Positions 1-8,124 of a stretch of DNA of 54,870 bases are shown in pieces. The stretch spans positions 79,591 to 134,460 of the forward strand of contig CAMYIE010000014.1 of the NCBI GenBank assembly GCA_947258405.1, written 5' to 3'. The notes under the pieces were generated by a model, which saw only the letters and a program-made list of their open reading frames with translations, did not search any database and had not been told where the DNA came from. The number at the start of each line of letters is the position of its first letter. The stretch's first letter is position 1. The translations under genes were made by a program, and so were the position numbers. The DNA is from an uncultured Eudoraea sp. (GTDB lineage: Bacteria; Bacteroidota; Bacteroidia; Flavobacteriales; Flavobacteriaceae).

Positions 1-161
1 CGACGCTACTGCCGGGCGATACCGACAACCAGATCTTTAGAATTGCCGTATTACCTGCAGATTTTCTACAGGGTTCAAGAGTAAACCTGTCGAATTTAGA
101 AGTTGTCATGAGCTTGCTTAATGTGGAAGAAAGTGATATACGGCGCGTAACTCTCGAATAG
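1..161 (+). CDS. 3' end of an unidentified protein gene (partial)
   Basis: The frame starting at base 3 is open for 52 codons and ends in TAG at 159-161, followed by a clear terminator. The visible residues include LLPGDTDNQIFRIAVLPADF and end in RRVTLE. I do not recognise a family. The reading frame is supported by the lack of stops and by the terminator directly downstream. The 5' part lies outside the window, so no function is proposed. Confidence 0.6.
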   Translation, partial: TLLPGDTDNQIFRIAVLPADFLQGSRVNLSNLEVVMSLLNVEESDIRRVTLE

Positions 162-180
162 TATTATATTATATATCTCT

Positions 181-218
181 ATAAAGCCTGCGATATTCAA
201 TTTCAGGCTTTATTTTTG
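181..218 (+). terminator. Rho-independent terminator of the upstream partial gene
   Basis: A perfect 10-bp stem (181-190 ATAAAGCCTG with 204-213 CAGGCTTTAT) encloses a 13-nt loop and is followed by a T-rich tail. It lies 20 nt after the stop codon of the upstream gene. The tail also happens to read TATTTTTG, so a second role as a -7 box for msrB cannot be excluded. Confidence 0.85.
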
Positions 219-280
219 TAAACCAGCTCCTAACTGAAAGGAATCAGTTGGAATTGCGTCAAATATGAAAAAGGATTGCT

Positions 281-778
281 ATGAAAAAGATTATTCTGAT
301 TGTATTGTGCATAAGTTTCGGTTGCAGGGGGGTATCACAGGAAAATGATATCTCAGCGACAAAAACAGACAATAAAGAGTCGTACAAGGTTGAAAAAACA
401 GATGCCCAATGGCAAGCTGAGCTGAGTGACCTGGAATATTATGTCCTGCGAAAAGCAGCTACGGAAACACCGGGATCCAGTGAACTACTCAACAATAAAA
501 AAGAGGGGACATATATCTGTGCCGGATGTGGTGCCCCACTTTTCAAAAGCGAGCATAAATTCGAATCAGGAACTGGTTGGCCCAGTTTTGATCGGGAAAT
601 CGAAGGCCAGGTGGCCTACGATATCGATTACAAAATAGGTTATAAAAGGACGGAGGAGCACTGCGCAAACTGTGGCGGACATTTGGGCCATGTTTTCGAT
701 GACGGGCCCAGGGCTACCACCGGCAAACGGCACTGTATTAACGGGGCAGCCCTCGACTTTGTTCCCAAGTCGGAATGA
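281..778 (+). CDS. msrB: peptide-methionine (R)-S-oxide reductase MsrB, exported
   Basis: MsrB reduces methionine-R-sulfoxide in proteins, repairing oxidative damage. The 165-residue product has the structural zinc site as two CxxC pairs (C80/C83 in CAGCGAP, C128/C131 in CANCGGHLGHVF), the W100 region GTGWPSF, and the catalytic cysteine C152 in KRHCINGAALDF. A hydrophobic N-terminus (residues 3-15, ending SFGC) suggests export, possibly as a lipoprotein on C15, although the lipobox is poor. About 35 linker residues separate it from the enzyme domain. A periplasmic or surface repair role is an inference. The DinB-like gene follows closely and is probably co-transcribed. Confidence 0.95.
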   Translation: MKKIILIVLCISFGCRGVSQENDISATKTDNKESYKVEKTDAQWQAELSDLEYYVLRKAATETPGSSELLNNKKEGTYICAGCGAPLFKSEHKFESGTGWPSFDREIEGQVAYDIDYKIGYKRTEEHCANCGGHLGHVFDDGPRATTGKRHCINGAALDFVPKSE

Positions 779-796
779 TTGAGCCTTGCAGGTCAT

Positions 797-1324
797 ATGA
801 ATTTTACGAAACACTATCTGCAAAATATTATCCGGGAATTCCAGCGTTATAAATCGCTGGGTGATCGTTGTTTTGAACAACTAAATGAGCCAGATATCCA
901 TTGGCGCCTCTCCGATGAGAACAACAGCATTGCTATTATTGTAAAGCATATGGTGGGCAATATGTTAAGCAGGTGGACAAACTTTCTGACCGATGATGGT
1001 GAAAAGCCATGGAGGCAACGCGATAATGAGTTTGAAGCCCCCTATTCTGCTATTGCAGAAATGATTAAAGCCTGGGAAAGCGGCTGGGAATGTGTCTTTA
1101 ATGCCCTCAATACGATCGACGATACGAACTTCGGGGAGAAAGTACTGATTCGTGATGAGAAGCACACCATTCCGGAAGCCTTGAACAGGCAGCTGGCGCA
1201 TTACGCCTATCACACAGGTCAGATTGTATGGATTTCAAAAAATGTTAAAGGTACCGAATGGAAATCCCTGACCATCCCTAAAGGAAAATCTGAGGATTAT
1301 AACAGATCAATGTTCGGTCACTAA
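797..1324 (+). CDS. DinB-like / DUF1572 family protein
   Basis: A 175-residue four-helix-bundle protein of the DinB/YfiT-like superfamily, group DUF1572. It shows the expected metal-site histidines: HMVGNM in the second helix and HYAYHTGQIVW near the C-terminus. Family members include thiol-dependent transferases (BstA type, which uses bacillithiol), but the substrate of DUF1572 proteins is unknown. I chose ATG at 797. An in-frame TTG at 779 directly abuts the msrB stop and would add six residues, but MNFTKHYL matches the usual family start better. A bacillithiol gene (bshC) lies in the same window, so a thiol-transferase role is possible but unproven. Confidence 0.85.
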   Translation: MNFTKHYLQNIIREFQRYKSLGDRCFEQLNEPDIHWRLSDENNSIAIIVKHMVGNMLSRWTNFLTDDGEKPWRQRDNEFEAPYSAIAEMIKAWESGWECVFNALNTIDDTNFGEKVLIRDEKHTIPEALNRQLAHYAYHTGQIVWISKNVKGTEWKSLTIPKGKSEDYNRSMFGH

Positions 1325-1406
1325 GTCGACCTGGATCACTGCATTCAACCACATCTCAGAGATAAAAGGAATTAAAGCTGAACTATGGGCTTTCGGTCTG
1401 GTTTTG

Positions 1407-1414
1407 TACCTTTG
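1407..1414 (+). promoter_or_regulatory. candidate -7 box of lpdA
   Basis: TACCTTTG matches the Bacteroidota -7 consensus TAnnTTTG exactly and lies 34 nt before the lpdA ATG, giving a leader of roughly 25-30 nt. No convincing -33 element was seen. Confidence 0.5.
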
Positions 1415-1448
1415 TCAATTCAAAAATTAAAAATCAAAAACTACATAG

Positions 1449-2840
1449 ATGAGCCATTTCGATGTTATAGTCCTTGGCAGTGGCCCGGGAGGTTATGTTA
1501 CTGCAATCAGAGCCTCACAACTAGGCTTAAAAACGGCAATAATTGAAAAGGAAAGCCTTGGTGGCGTATGCCTTAACTGGGGTTGTATCCCTACAAAAGC
1601 TCTATTGAAATCAGCTCAGGTTTTTGAGTATCTCCAACATGCAGGAGACTACGGCCTTGTAGTAGAGGGAGCCGACAAAGACTTTAATGCCGTTGTTAAA
1701 CGAAGTCGTGGCGTAGCCGATGGAATGAGCAAAGGGGTTCAGTTTTTGATGAAAAAGAACAAGATAGAGGTGATCCAGGGCTATGGAAAAGTAAAACAAG
1801 GCAAGAAAGTTTCTGTTAAGGGAGATGATGGTAAAGAAACCGAGCACAGTGCAGACCATATTATAATTGCTACCGGAGCCCGCAGCCGGGAGCTTCCAAG
1901 CTTACCTCAAGACGGGAAAAAGATCATCGGGTATAGAGAGGCAATGACACTGGAGAAGCAACCCGAAAAAATGATCGTAGTAGGCAGCGGTGCCATCGGA
2001 ATTGAGTTTGCATACTTCTATAATGCCATGGGTACCGAGGTGACCGTCGTGGAATTTTTGCCTAACGTTGTACCGGTGGAAGATGAAGAGGTTTCCAAAC
2101 AACTCGAAAGGAGTTTTAAGAAAGCAGGAGTTAAGATCATGACTTCATCAGAAGTAACTAAAGCAGATACCAGCGGTAAAGGTGTTAAAGCCACGGTAAA
2201 AACTCCGAAAGGCGAGCAGGTTCTCGAGGCCGACATAGTACTATCAGCAGTCGGGATCAAGACGAATATCGAGAATATCGGTCTGGAAGATGTAGGAATT
2301 GCTACTGACCGGGATAAAATTGTAGTTAACGATTACTACCAAACCAATATACCCGGATATTACGCTATTGGGGATGTTACTCAAGGTCCGGCCCTGGCAC
2401 ATGTCGCCTCAGCTGAGGGAATCCTCTGTGTTGAAAAGATAGCAGGAATGCATGTGGAACCGCTCGATTACGGGAATATTCCCGGTTGTACCTATTGTAT
2501 GCCAGAGGTAGCCTCAGTTGGTATGACCGAAAAAGCGGCTCGCGAAAAGGGACACGACATCAAGGTTGGCAAATTTCCATTTTCTGCCAGTGGTAAGGCA
2601 CAGGCATCGGGCACTGCTGATGGATTTGTAAAAGTGATCTTCGATGCAAAATACGGCGAGTGGCTTGGATGTCATATGATCGGCGCTGGGGTCACCGATA
2701 TGATTGCAGAGGCTGTAGTGGGCAGAAAACTGGAAACAACAGGTCATGAAATCCTTAAAGCCGTTCACCCGCACCCAACTATGAGCGAGGCCGTTATGGA
2801 GGCCGTAGCCGCTGCTTACGACGAAGTGATACATCTTTAA
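1449..2840 (+). CDS. lpdA: dihydrolipoyl dehydrogenase (E3)
   Basis: This FAD enzyme reoxidises dihydrolipoamide in 2-oxoacid dehydrogenase and glycine-cleavage complexes, passing electrons to NAD+. The 463-residue sequence has full family length. It shows the FAD motif GSGPGGY at 10-16, the redox disulfide C41/C46 in GGVCLNWGCIPTK, the NAD-binding GSGAIGIEFAYF, the FAD motif YAIGDVTQGPALAH, and the C-terminal dyad H442/E447 in HPHPTMSE. It stands alone, without E1/E2 genes nearby, as is usual for an E3 shared between several complexes. The ATG is preceded by an A-rich leader without a Shine-Dalgarno sequence. Confidence 0.97.
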   Translation: MSHFDVIVLGSGPGGYVTAIRASQLGLKTAIIEKESLGGVCLNWGCIPTKALLKSAQVFEYLQHAGDYGLVVEGADKDFNAVVKRSRGVADGMSKGVQFLMKKNKIEVIQGYGKVKQGKKVSVKGDDGKETEHSADHIIIATGARSRELPSLPQDGKKIIGYREAMTLEKQPEKMIVVGSGAIGIEFAYFYNAMGTEVTVVEFLPNVVPVEDEEVSKQLERSFKKAGVKIMTSSEVTKADTSGKGVKATVKTPKGEQVLEADIVLSAVGIKTNIENIGLEDVGIATDRDKIVVNDYYQTNIPGYYAIGDVTQGPALAHVASAEGILCVEKIAGMHVEPLDYGNIPGCTYCMPEVASVGMTEKAAREKGHDIKVGKFPFSASGKAQASGTADGFVKVIFDAKYGEWLGCHMIGAGVTDMIAEAVVGRKLETTGHEILKAVHPHPTMSEAVMEAVAAAYDEVIHL

Positions 2841-2855
2841 TCTTAAATATTAATT

Positions 2856-3137
2856 GTGTTACTACTCTTCAGGATCACCGCCATACTGGAAGGCCTTTCT
2901 TACCTGGCACTATTTGCTTTCAGCATGCCATTAAAATACTGGGCAGGACTCCCTCAATACAATATATATGTTGGATATGCGCATGGATTCCTATTCCTTG
3001 CCTATATAACGCTTGCTGTTGTCTTTTTTCTAGAAAAGAACCAAAAATGGGATCAGCTGGTAAGATTGATACTGGCTTCCCTCCTCCCCTTTGGAACATT
3101 CTATATCGAGGAACGGTATTTAAGGACTACGGAATAA
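2856..3137 (+). CDS. DUF3817 family small membrane protein
   Basis: A 93-residue protein with about three hydrophobic segments. The start FRITAILEGLSYLALFAF, the MPLKYWAGLP motif and a following YAHGFLFLAY are typical of DUF3817 (YdzA-like) integral membrane proteins of unknown function. It begins with GTG 15 nt after the lpdA stop and is probably co-transcribed with lpdA. No enzymatic residues are recognisable. Confidence 0.85.
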   Translation: MLLLFRITAILEGLSYLALFAFSMPLKYWAGLPQYNIYVGYAHGFLFLAYITLAVVFFLEKNQKWDQLVRLILASLLPFGTFYIEERYLRTTE

Positions 3138-3237
3138 GTTGGAATGAGTACTGTTGATATTACCTAATTCAGAATCTCACACTCAATAATCATATGGTGA
3201 AAATGGCCTGATTTTAGGACACGAATTGTAGGTGGTT

Positions 3238-3657
3238 CTAATCCTCATCAAAACTTTGAATGGCCAGCTCATAACTTTTTAAGCCGAAACCAAGGACAAC
3301 ACCTTTAGCGCCAGGTGAAATATATGATACATGACGATAGTCTTCACGTTGCATGGTATTGGAAATATGTACTTCAACTACGGGAGTTGTAATAGCCTTT
3401 ATGGCATCGCCAATACCAACAGAAGTATGGGTATATGACGCTGCATTGAGAACGATACCATCGTAGGAGAAACCCGTTTCCTGTAGCTTATCTATAATTT
3501 CCCCTTCGATATTGGATTGAAAATATTCAAGCTCGAACTGGGGGAACTTCTGCTTTAAGATCTCAAAATAATCCTCAAAGCTAGAACTACCATATACCTC
3601 AGGTTCTCTTTTACCCAAAAGATTTAGATTGGGACCATTGATGATGATGATCTTCAT
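3238..3657 (-). CDS. aroQ: type II 3-dehydroquinate dehydratase
   Basis: Catalyses the third step of the shikimate pathway, 3-dehydroquinate to 3-dehydroshikimate. The 139-residue product has the type II signatures: IINGPNLNLLGKREPEVYG with catalytic Y22, the FQSNIEGEIID strand, LNAASYTHTSVG and EVHISN. It is slightly shorter than the usual 145-150 residues but complete. The start codon lies only 4 nt after a -7 box (3662-3669), so the mRNA may be leaderless. Two outer-membrane protein genes on the same strand separate it from the divergent xerD. Confidence 0.96.
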   Translation of the reverse strand: MKIIIINGPNLNLLGKREPEVYGSSSFEDYFEILKQKFPQFELEYFQSNIEGEIIDKLQETGFSYDGIVLNAASYTHTSVGIGDAIKAITTPVVEVHISNTMQREDYRHVSYISPGAKGVVLGFGLKSYELAIQSFDED

Positions 3658-3661
3658 GACC

Positions 3662-3669
3662 CAAATGTA
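3662..3669 (-). promoter_or_regulatory. candidate -7 box of aroQ, abutting the start codon
   Basis: Minus-strand TACATTTG is an exact TAnnTTTG match and ends 4 nt before the aroQ ATG. A T-rich stretch lies about 19 nt upstream where a -33 TTTG would be expected. Transcription would start at or very near the A of ATG. Confidence 0.55.
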
Positions 3670-3711
3670 GTGAATTGAATAATTCCAGAAAAAGGAACCC
3701 TAAGGTTCAAA

Positions 3712-4239
3712 TTAAGACCGGAATCGCGAGAGTCTGTTTTTGGAAGGGATAGTGAATAATAACCCGACGGTTACGGAAGACCAGTTGGCCCCGTCAAGAC
3801 TGATATAAGTATATGACAGGTTAAGTTCGGTAAATGTACCGAAGAGATAGCCGATAAGTGGCCTAACATAAGCCCCGCCATCATTACCATCACTAATACC
3901 TAAGGCATATCCACCTTCAGCTCCCAATGTAAATGAGTTTGTAGGCCAAATACGCACAGAGGCCGCTGCGGGAATAAATTGAACATTTGGAAGATCGATC
4001 AGTTCACTTCCTGTATCGAACTTATCGGTAAAGCCATTGATAAAACCACTGGCAATTCCCAAATCGACCACCTCACTCAGGGCCCACATATAACCTACAT
4101 CGGCGGCTATGACCAGACTCAGCTGATCATCAAAATCTCCTATGGGAATCCCTCCCTGAAGCCCGATCTTAAAACCCTCCTGGGCTACCAGACCTGAAGA
4201 AAAAAATGCTAATAGTAAAACTGGCAATAATTTTTTCAT
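3712..4239 (-). CDS. small outer-membrane beta-barrel protein
   Basis: A 175-residue protein with a Sec signal peptide (MKKLLPVLLLAFFSSGLVAQ, cleavage after about residue 20). Alternating hydrophobic/polar strands rich in Gly, Tyr and Phe follow, in the style of an OmpA-type N-terminal or PorT-like barrel (FKIGLQGGIPIGDF, FTLGAEGGYALG, LNLSYTYISL). The C-terminus (SKNRLSRFRS) is basic and extends past the last strand. No function can be assigned. It resembles the next gene (4490-4939) in general design but not closely in sequence. Confidence 0.75.
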   Translation of the reverse strand: MKKLLPVLLLAFFSSGLVAQEGFKIGLQGGIPIGDFDDQLSLVIAADVGYMWALSEVVDLGIASGFINGFTDKFDTGSELIDLPNVQFIPAAASVRIWPTNSFTLGAEGGYALGISDGNDGGAYVRPLIGYLFGTFTELNLSYTYISLDGANWSSVTVGLLFTIPSKNRLSRFRS

Positions 4240-4442
4240 GCGTATTGGTTTTGAATATGTAACGCTTAAATCGATCCGCTAGTCTTACCCAACCCTTCTT
4301 TTTGTTGTAAAACCTTTTAAAATAGTGGTGGAAAACGTTGAAAAGAGGATAGAAATTGCCCTTTCAGTATGATAATTTGCTAGGGTTGATGTGTTAAATC
4401 TTGGCTGCCAGCACACTCAAGCATACCTTTTTGTGAATGGCA

Positions 4443-4472
4443 CAAAAAAAAGCGGGCAAATGCCCGCTTTTA
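4443..4472 (-). terminator. Rho-independent terminator of the barrel gene at 4490-4939
   Basis: The stem is 4451-4457 AGCGGGC with 4462-4468 GCCCGCT, loop AAAT, with flanking A/T tracts extending the pairing. Read on the minus strand it is followed by an eight-base T run. It lies about 20 nt downstream of the stop codon. Confidence 0.85.
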
Positions 4473-4489
4473 AATAATCTTATATGTTT

Positions 4490-4939
4490 TTATAGCCAGA
4501 TATAACGAATACCCAGTCCAAAGCGTGCCGCTTCCGATCCTTCATCAAAGCTGATATAAGGCCTCCAGTCGAAAGTAAACCCTAAGGGTACTCCATTGAT
4601 TTTATAATCCAACCCCACCATTGGGCGCAGCCCTACGTCTGAATTTCCATCTCCGAATAGAATACCCAGGCCTCCTCCTGCATACCATTGAAGGTTTGAT
4701 GCCCCGGGAAATCCGCCGTGATATCCATAAAGTAAATTTAATGCGGTAATATCGCCAAAAAGCAATTCGGCCTGAGCAGCGTGGTGCTGGGTGAAAAAGT
4801 ATTTTCCCGAAAAGCCCACCAGGGTCTCGCCATCTCCAAAGTCGAGCCCAAGACCTGCGGCTGCCTGATAACCCTGTGCAGTGGAATTAGTTATCCCTAT
4901 ACCCATGGCCATAATTAAAATTAAGAGTAGTTTTTTCAT
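4490..4939 (-). CDS. small outer-membrane beta-barrel protein
   Basis: A 149-residue secreted protein starting at ATG 4939. An upstream ATG at 4984 is in frame, but MKKLLLILIMAMG is a clean signal-peptide start. After a signal peptide ending near STAQG, the chain has Gly-rich barrel-like strands (AAGLGLDFGDGE, WYAGGGLGILFGDG, FGLGIRYIWL). The terminal aromatic/aliphatic strand (RYIWL) is a typical last strand recognised by the BAM complex. It has its own terminator at 4443-4472. Function unknown; probably a lineage-specific envelope protein. Confidence 0.75.
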   Translation of the reverse strand: MKKLLLILIMAMGIGITNSTAQGYQAAAGLGLDFGDGETLVGFSGKYFFTQHHAAQAELLFGDITALNLLYGYHGGFPGASNLQWYAGGGLGILFGDGNSDVGLRPMVGLDYKINGVPLGFTFDWRPYISFDEGSEAARFGLGIRYIWL

Positions 4940-5022
4940 AAGTAAATATTTAGGTTTTGAAAACAAACCCCAAAGGTAAAACATTAGCTTATTCCCATGA
5001 AAAAAATCATTAATTAAACCGG

Positions 5023-5030
5023 TATCTTTA
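5023..5030 (+). promoter_or_regulatory. candidate -7 box of xerD
   Basis: TATCTTTA matches TAnnTTTG at all fixed positions except the last, and ends 4 nt before the GTG start of xerD. If it is used, the transcript would begin at or inside the start codon. Confidence 0.35.
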
Positions 5031-5034
5031 CAAG

Positions 5035-5931
5035 GTGGAATGGAAACAGGCTATAGGAGATTATCGTCACTATTTGCAAATAGAAAGGGGATTGGCGAAG
5101 AATTCTATAGAAAATTACAATCGTGATATAGAAAAACTGGTCCGATTTCTTGATCACTATAAGCTTAAAACAAGCCCAATAACAATTCAAAAAGATACTG
5201 TACGACAATTTATCTATGAAACTGCCAGTACAGTGAGTCCGAGGTCTCAGGCGAGAATTATTTCTGGCCTGAAAAGTTTTTTTAGCTACCTGATTTTTGA
5301 GGACTACAGGGCCGATAACCCTATGGACCTGATTGAAACACCCAAGATCGGTAGAAAGCTGCCCGATACACTTTCTACTGATGAGATCAATCAGCTTATC
5401 AGTACCATCGATCTGTCAGGACCCCAGGGGGAACGTAACCGTGCGATGGTCGAAACCCTATATGGTTGTGGTTTGAGGGTATCTGAATTAATAAACCTTA
5501 AAATTTCGGATCTGTTCTTTGAGGAGGATTTTATTAAAGTTACGGGCAAGGGAGACAAACAGCGTTTTGTGCCGATTAGTCAGGTGAACCAGAAATACAT
5601 AGACCTCTATCGTTATCATGTGCGCTTGCATCAGAATATCAAAAAAGGGCATGAAGATATTTTGTTCCTAAACAGAAATGGCAGGAAGTTGAGTCGTGCT
5701 ATGGTTTTTGCCATTATCAAAAAACTTTCTGAAGCTGCTGGTCTTAAAAAAAATATAAGTCCACATACTTTTAGACATTCCTTTGCCACCCACTTATTGC
5801 AAAACGGTGCAGACCTGAGGGCCATCCAGCAAATGCTGGGACACGAAAGCATAACCACAACAGAAGTCTATATGCACGTAGACAGGAGTCACCTGGTTGA
5901 GGTGGTAAAGAAATATCACCCACGAGGTTAA
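5035..5931 (+). CDS. xerD: tyrosine recombinase XerD
   Basis: Site-specific recombinase that resolves chromosome dimers at dif. The 298-residue protein has the N-terminal SAM-like core-binding domain (about 1-90) and the C-terminal catalytic domain with all six family residues: R148 (GLRVSEL), K172 (GKGDKQR), H244 and R247 (SPHTFRHSFATHL), H270 (LGHESI) and nucleophile Y279 (EVYMHVD). The length and the absence of any neighbouring mobile-element gene indicate the housekeeping recombinase, not an integrase. The start is GTG (MEWKQAIGDYRHYLQIERGL). It is divergent from the two barrel genes and aroQ. Confidence 0.93.
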   Translation: MEWKQAIGDYRHYLQIERGLAKNSIENYNRDIEKLVRFLDHYKLKTSPITIQKDTVRQFIYETASTVSPRSQARIISGLKSFFSYLIFEDYRADNPMDLIETPKIGRKLPDTLSTDEINQLISTIDLSGPQGERNRAMVETLYGCGLRVSELINLKISDLFFEEDFIKVTGKGDKQRFVPISQVNQKYIDLYRYHVRLHQNIKKGHEDILFLNRNGRKLSRAMVFAIIKKLSEAAGLKKNISPHTFRHSFATHLLQNGADLRAIQQMLGHESITTTEVYMHVDRSHLVEVVKKYHPRG

Positions 5932-6043
5932 TCTAAAGGCCAGATTAGTGTAATTAGATATTTAGCAAAATCATACATGGCCCGTATTGCAAGAGCTGTT
6001 TACGGTAATTCATATATTTACCCTTCTTAAATAAAAAGCTAAA

Positions 6044-7468
6044 ATGAAAAACAACATCCTCCATTCAGCATTCTTTTTGTTATTTACGATTATGACCTAT
6101 GGGCAAGCCGAAGATCAACTCATGGCAGAATTGGATTCGAAAGCAGATACATATTCTCAAATTGCAGGGCAAATATGGGAATGGGCGGAAATGGGCTATC
6201 TGGAAGAAAAAAGCACTGCTTTGTTACAGGAAACCCTTAAAAAGGAAGGTTTTAAGATCGAAACGGGTGTAGCTGGTATACCGACAGCCTTTATTGCAGA
6301 GTACGGCAGCGGATATCCTGTAATCGCCATTCTTGGAGAGTACGACGCGCTGCCTGGTCTTTCCCAAAAAGCGGTTCCGGAAAAGAGTCCGGCCGGAGGC
6401 GCAGCAGGCCATGCCTGTGGCCATCATCTCTTCGGTACTGCCTCTTCGGCGGCCGCAATATCTGTTAAGAAATGGCTTGATAGAAGCGGAACGAAAGGTA
6501 CCATTCGTTTTTATGGATGTCCTGCTGAAGAAGGAGGATCAGGGAAGGTATATATGGTTAGGGAAGGTCTTTTTGATGATGTGGATGCCGTGCTGCATTG
6601 GCATCCAAGTTCAGATAATGGCGCAAGCGCCGGTGCTGCATTGGCAAATAAATCGGGAAAATTCCGATTTCACGGGATATCGGCCCATGCTGCCGGAGCA
6701 CCAGAAAGAGGGCGTTCGGCCCTTGACGGGGTGGAGGGCATGAATATGATGGTCAATATGATGCGGGAGCATATTCCGGAGCGTTCCAGGATCCATTATG
6801 TGATCACTCAGGGCGGGAAAGCCCCTAATGTGGTTCCCGATTTTGCAGAAGTATATTATTATGCCCGTCATGAAAGGAGAGATGTGGTTGCCAACCTGTT
6901 TGACCGCATTGTTAAAGCAGCCGAAGGAGCAGCCATGGGTACCGGGACCACAGTCGATTACGAGATCATTGGAGGAACGCACGAATTATTACCCAATTTA
7001 ACTTTGCAAAAAGTGATGCACGAAAAAATGAGGCTGGTAGGTGGAGTAAGCTACAACGATTCGGAAAAGACATTTGCCGACAAAATTGCACTTACCCTTG
7101 GGCAGGATAGCGCTGATCTCAACAGGGCAGAAAGTATCGCCCCTTACAAAACCAAAGGCACCGCTTATGGTTCTACCGACGTTGGGGATGTGAGTTTTGT
7201 AGTTCCCACAGTAGGCCTCAGAGCAGCGACCTGGGTTCCGGGTACGGCAGCGCACAGCTGGCAGGCAGTCGCGGCCGGTGGAACTTCCATAGGCCATAAG
7301 GGTATGATGGTGGCGGCAAAAACCCTGGCACTTACGGCAGTGCATCTTTTTAACAATCAAAAACTGATTTCAGAAGCAAAAAAGGAACTTGAAGAACGCA
7401 GAGGGGAAGAGTTCGAATACACACCATTACTCGGTGATCGACCACCAGCCCTCGACTACCGTAAATAG
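6044..7468 (+). CDS. exported M20D family amidohydrolase (AbgB-like)
   Basis: A zinc/manganese amidohydrolase related to p-aminobenzoyl-glutamate hydrolase subunit B and aminoacylases. The 474 residues carry a signal peptide (1 to about 20, ending MTYGQ), so it acts in the periplasm or outside. Metal-site motifs are GEYDALPGLSQ (98-108), AGHACGHH with C125/H127 (121-128), AEEGGSG (161-167) and HWHP (186-189). A HisXAla-rich dimerisation domain (FHGISAHAAGAPERGRSALD) follows. The C-terminal GTAAHSWQ segment provides the last ligand. The exact substrate is unknown; cleavage of an N-acyl or peptide-like amide is expected. It appears to be a single-gene unit. Confidence 0.88.
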   Translation: MKNNILHSAFFLLFTIMTYGQAEDQLMAELDSKADTYSQIAGQIWEWAEMGYLEEKSTALLQETLKKEGFKIETGVAGIPTAFIAEYGSGYPVIAILGEYDALPGLSQKAVPEKSPAGGAAGHACGHHLFGTASSAAAISVKKWLDRSGTKGTIRFYGCPAEEGGSGKVYMVREGLFDDVDAVLHWHPSSDNGASAGAALANKSGKFRFHGISAHAAGAPERGRSALDGVEGMNMMVNMMREHIPERSRIHYVITQGGKAPNVVPDFAEVYYYARHERRDVVANLFDRIVKAAEGAAMGTGTTVDYEIIGGTHELLPNLTLQKVMHEKMRLVGGVSYNDSEKTFADKIALTLGQDSADLNRAESIAPYKTKGTAYGSTDVGDVSFVVPTVGLRAATWVPGTAAHSWQAVAAGGTSIGHKGMMVAAKTLALTAVHLFNNQKLISEAKKELEERRGEEFEYTPLLGDRPPALDYRK

Positions 7469-7624
7469 TACATAAAAAATCTCCTCCGCGTTTCAAAATC
7501 AAATATCCACACTAGCATTTGATAGAAAATCCCAAAGGGGAAATTCTTTATATCCCTTTTCGTCGATTTTATGTAACAAATTAAATGGTTTGAGGACTAA
7601 TTCTTTAATAGCTACCAACCACGA

Positions 7625-8119
7625 GTGAAAAAAGATCTGGAGCACAAATTTGTGACCGAACTTGAGGACAATCAGAATATTGTTCACAAAGTATGCAGCC
7701 TGTACACCAACAACAGGGATGCGCATAACGATTTATTCCAGGAAATCACCATACAATTGTGGAAGGCGTATCCAAAATTTCGAGGTGAATCAAAGTTCAG
7801 TACCTGGATGTACCGGGTAGCGCTGAATACGGCCATCACGCTATACCGAAAATCAAAGAAACAGGTTCGGACCCAAGATTATAACGATTTTATTTATAAG
7901 ATAAAATCGGATGATTACGATGAAACCCAGGAGCAACAGCTAAAACTCATGTACGATGCGCTAAAACATCTTGGGGATATCGATAAGGCATTGGTCTTTT
8001 TATACCTCGAAGACAAGGATTATGGAGAGATTTCCGACACTTTAGGTATCAGCGAAGTCAATGCCCGTGTTAAAATGAACAGAATCAAAAAGAAATTGAG
8101 AACTATAGTCAATCCGTGA
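7625..8119 (+). CDS. ECF-type RNA polymerase sigma factor
   Basis: A 164-residue sigma-70 family protein of the extracytoplasmic-function type. Region 2 is visible in DLFQEITIQLWKAYPKFRGE and FSTWMYRVALNTAI. Region 4 is visible in YLEDKDYGEISDTLGISEVN and ARVKMNRIKKKLR, a helix-turn-helix that reads -35-like sequences. The start is GTG at 7625. Its stop overlaps the beginning of a membrane-protein frame, an arrangement typical of a sigma factor with a cognate membrane regulator. The target regulon is not evident, and no duplicated promoter motif was found upstream. Confidence 0.93.
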   Translation: MKKDLEHKFVTELEDNQNIVHKVCSLYTNNRDAHNDLFQEITIQLWKAYPKFRGESKFSTWMYRVALNTAITLYRKSKKQVRTQDYNDFIYKIKSDDYDETQEQQLKLMYDALKHLGDIDKALVFLYLEDKDYGEISDTLGISEVNARVKMNRIKKKLRTIVNP

Positions 8120-8124
8120 TAATA

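Noticed and set aside
5035-5931. Tyrosine recombinase as possible integrase of a mobile element
   Set aside because: Length, full XerD motif set, housekeeping neighbours and lack of any attachment repeats or phage genes point to chromosomal XerD.
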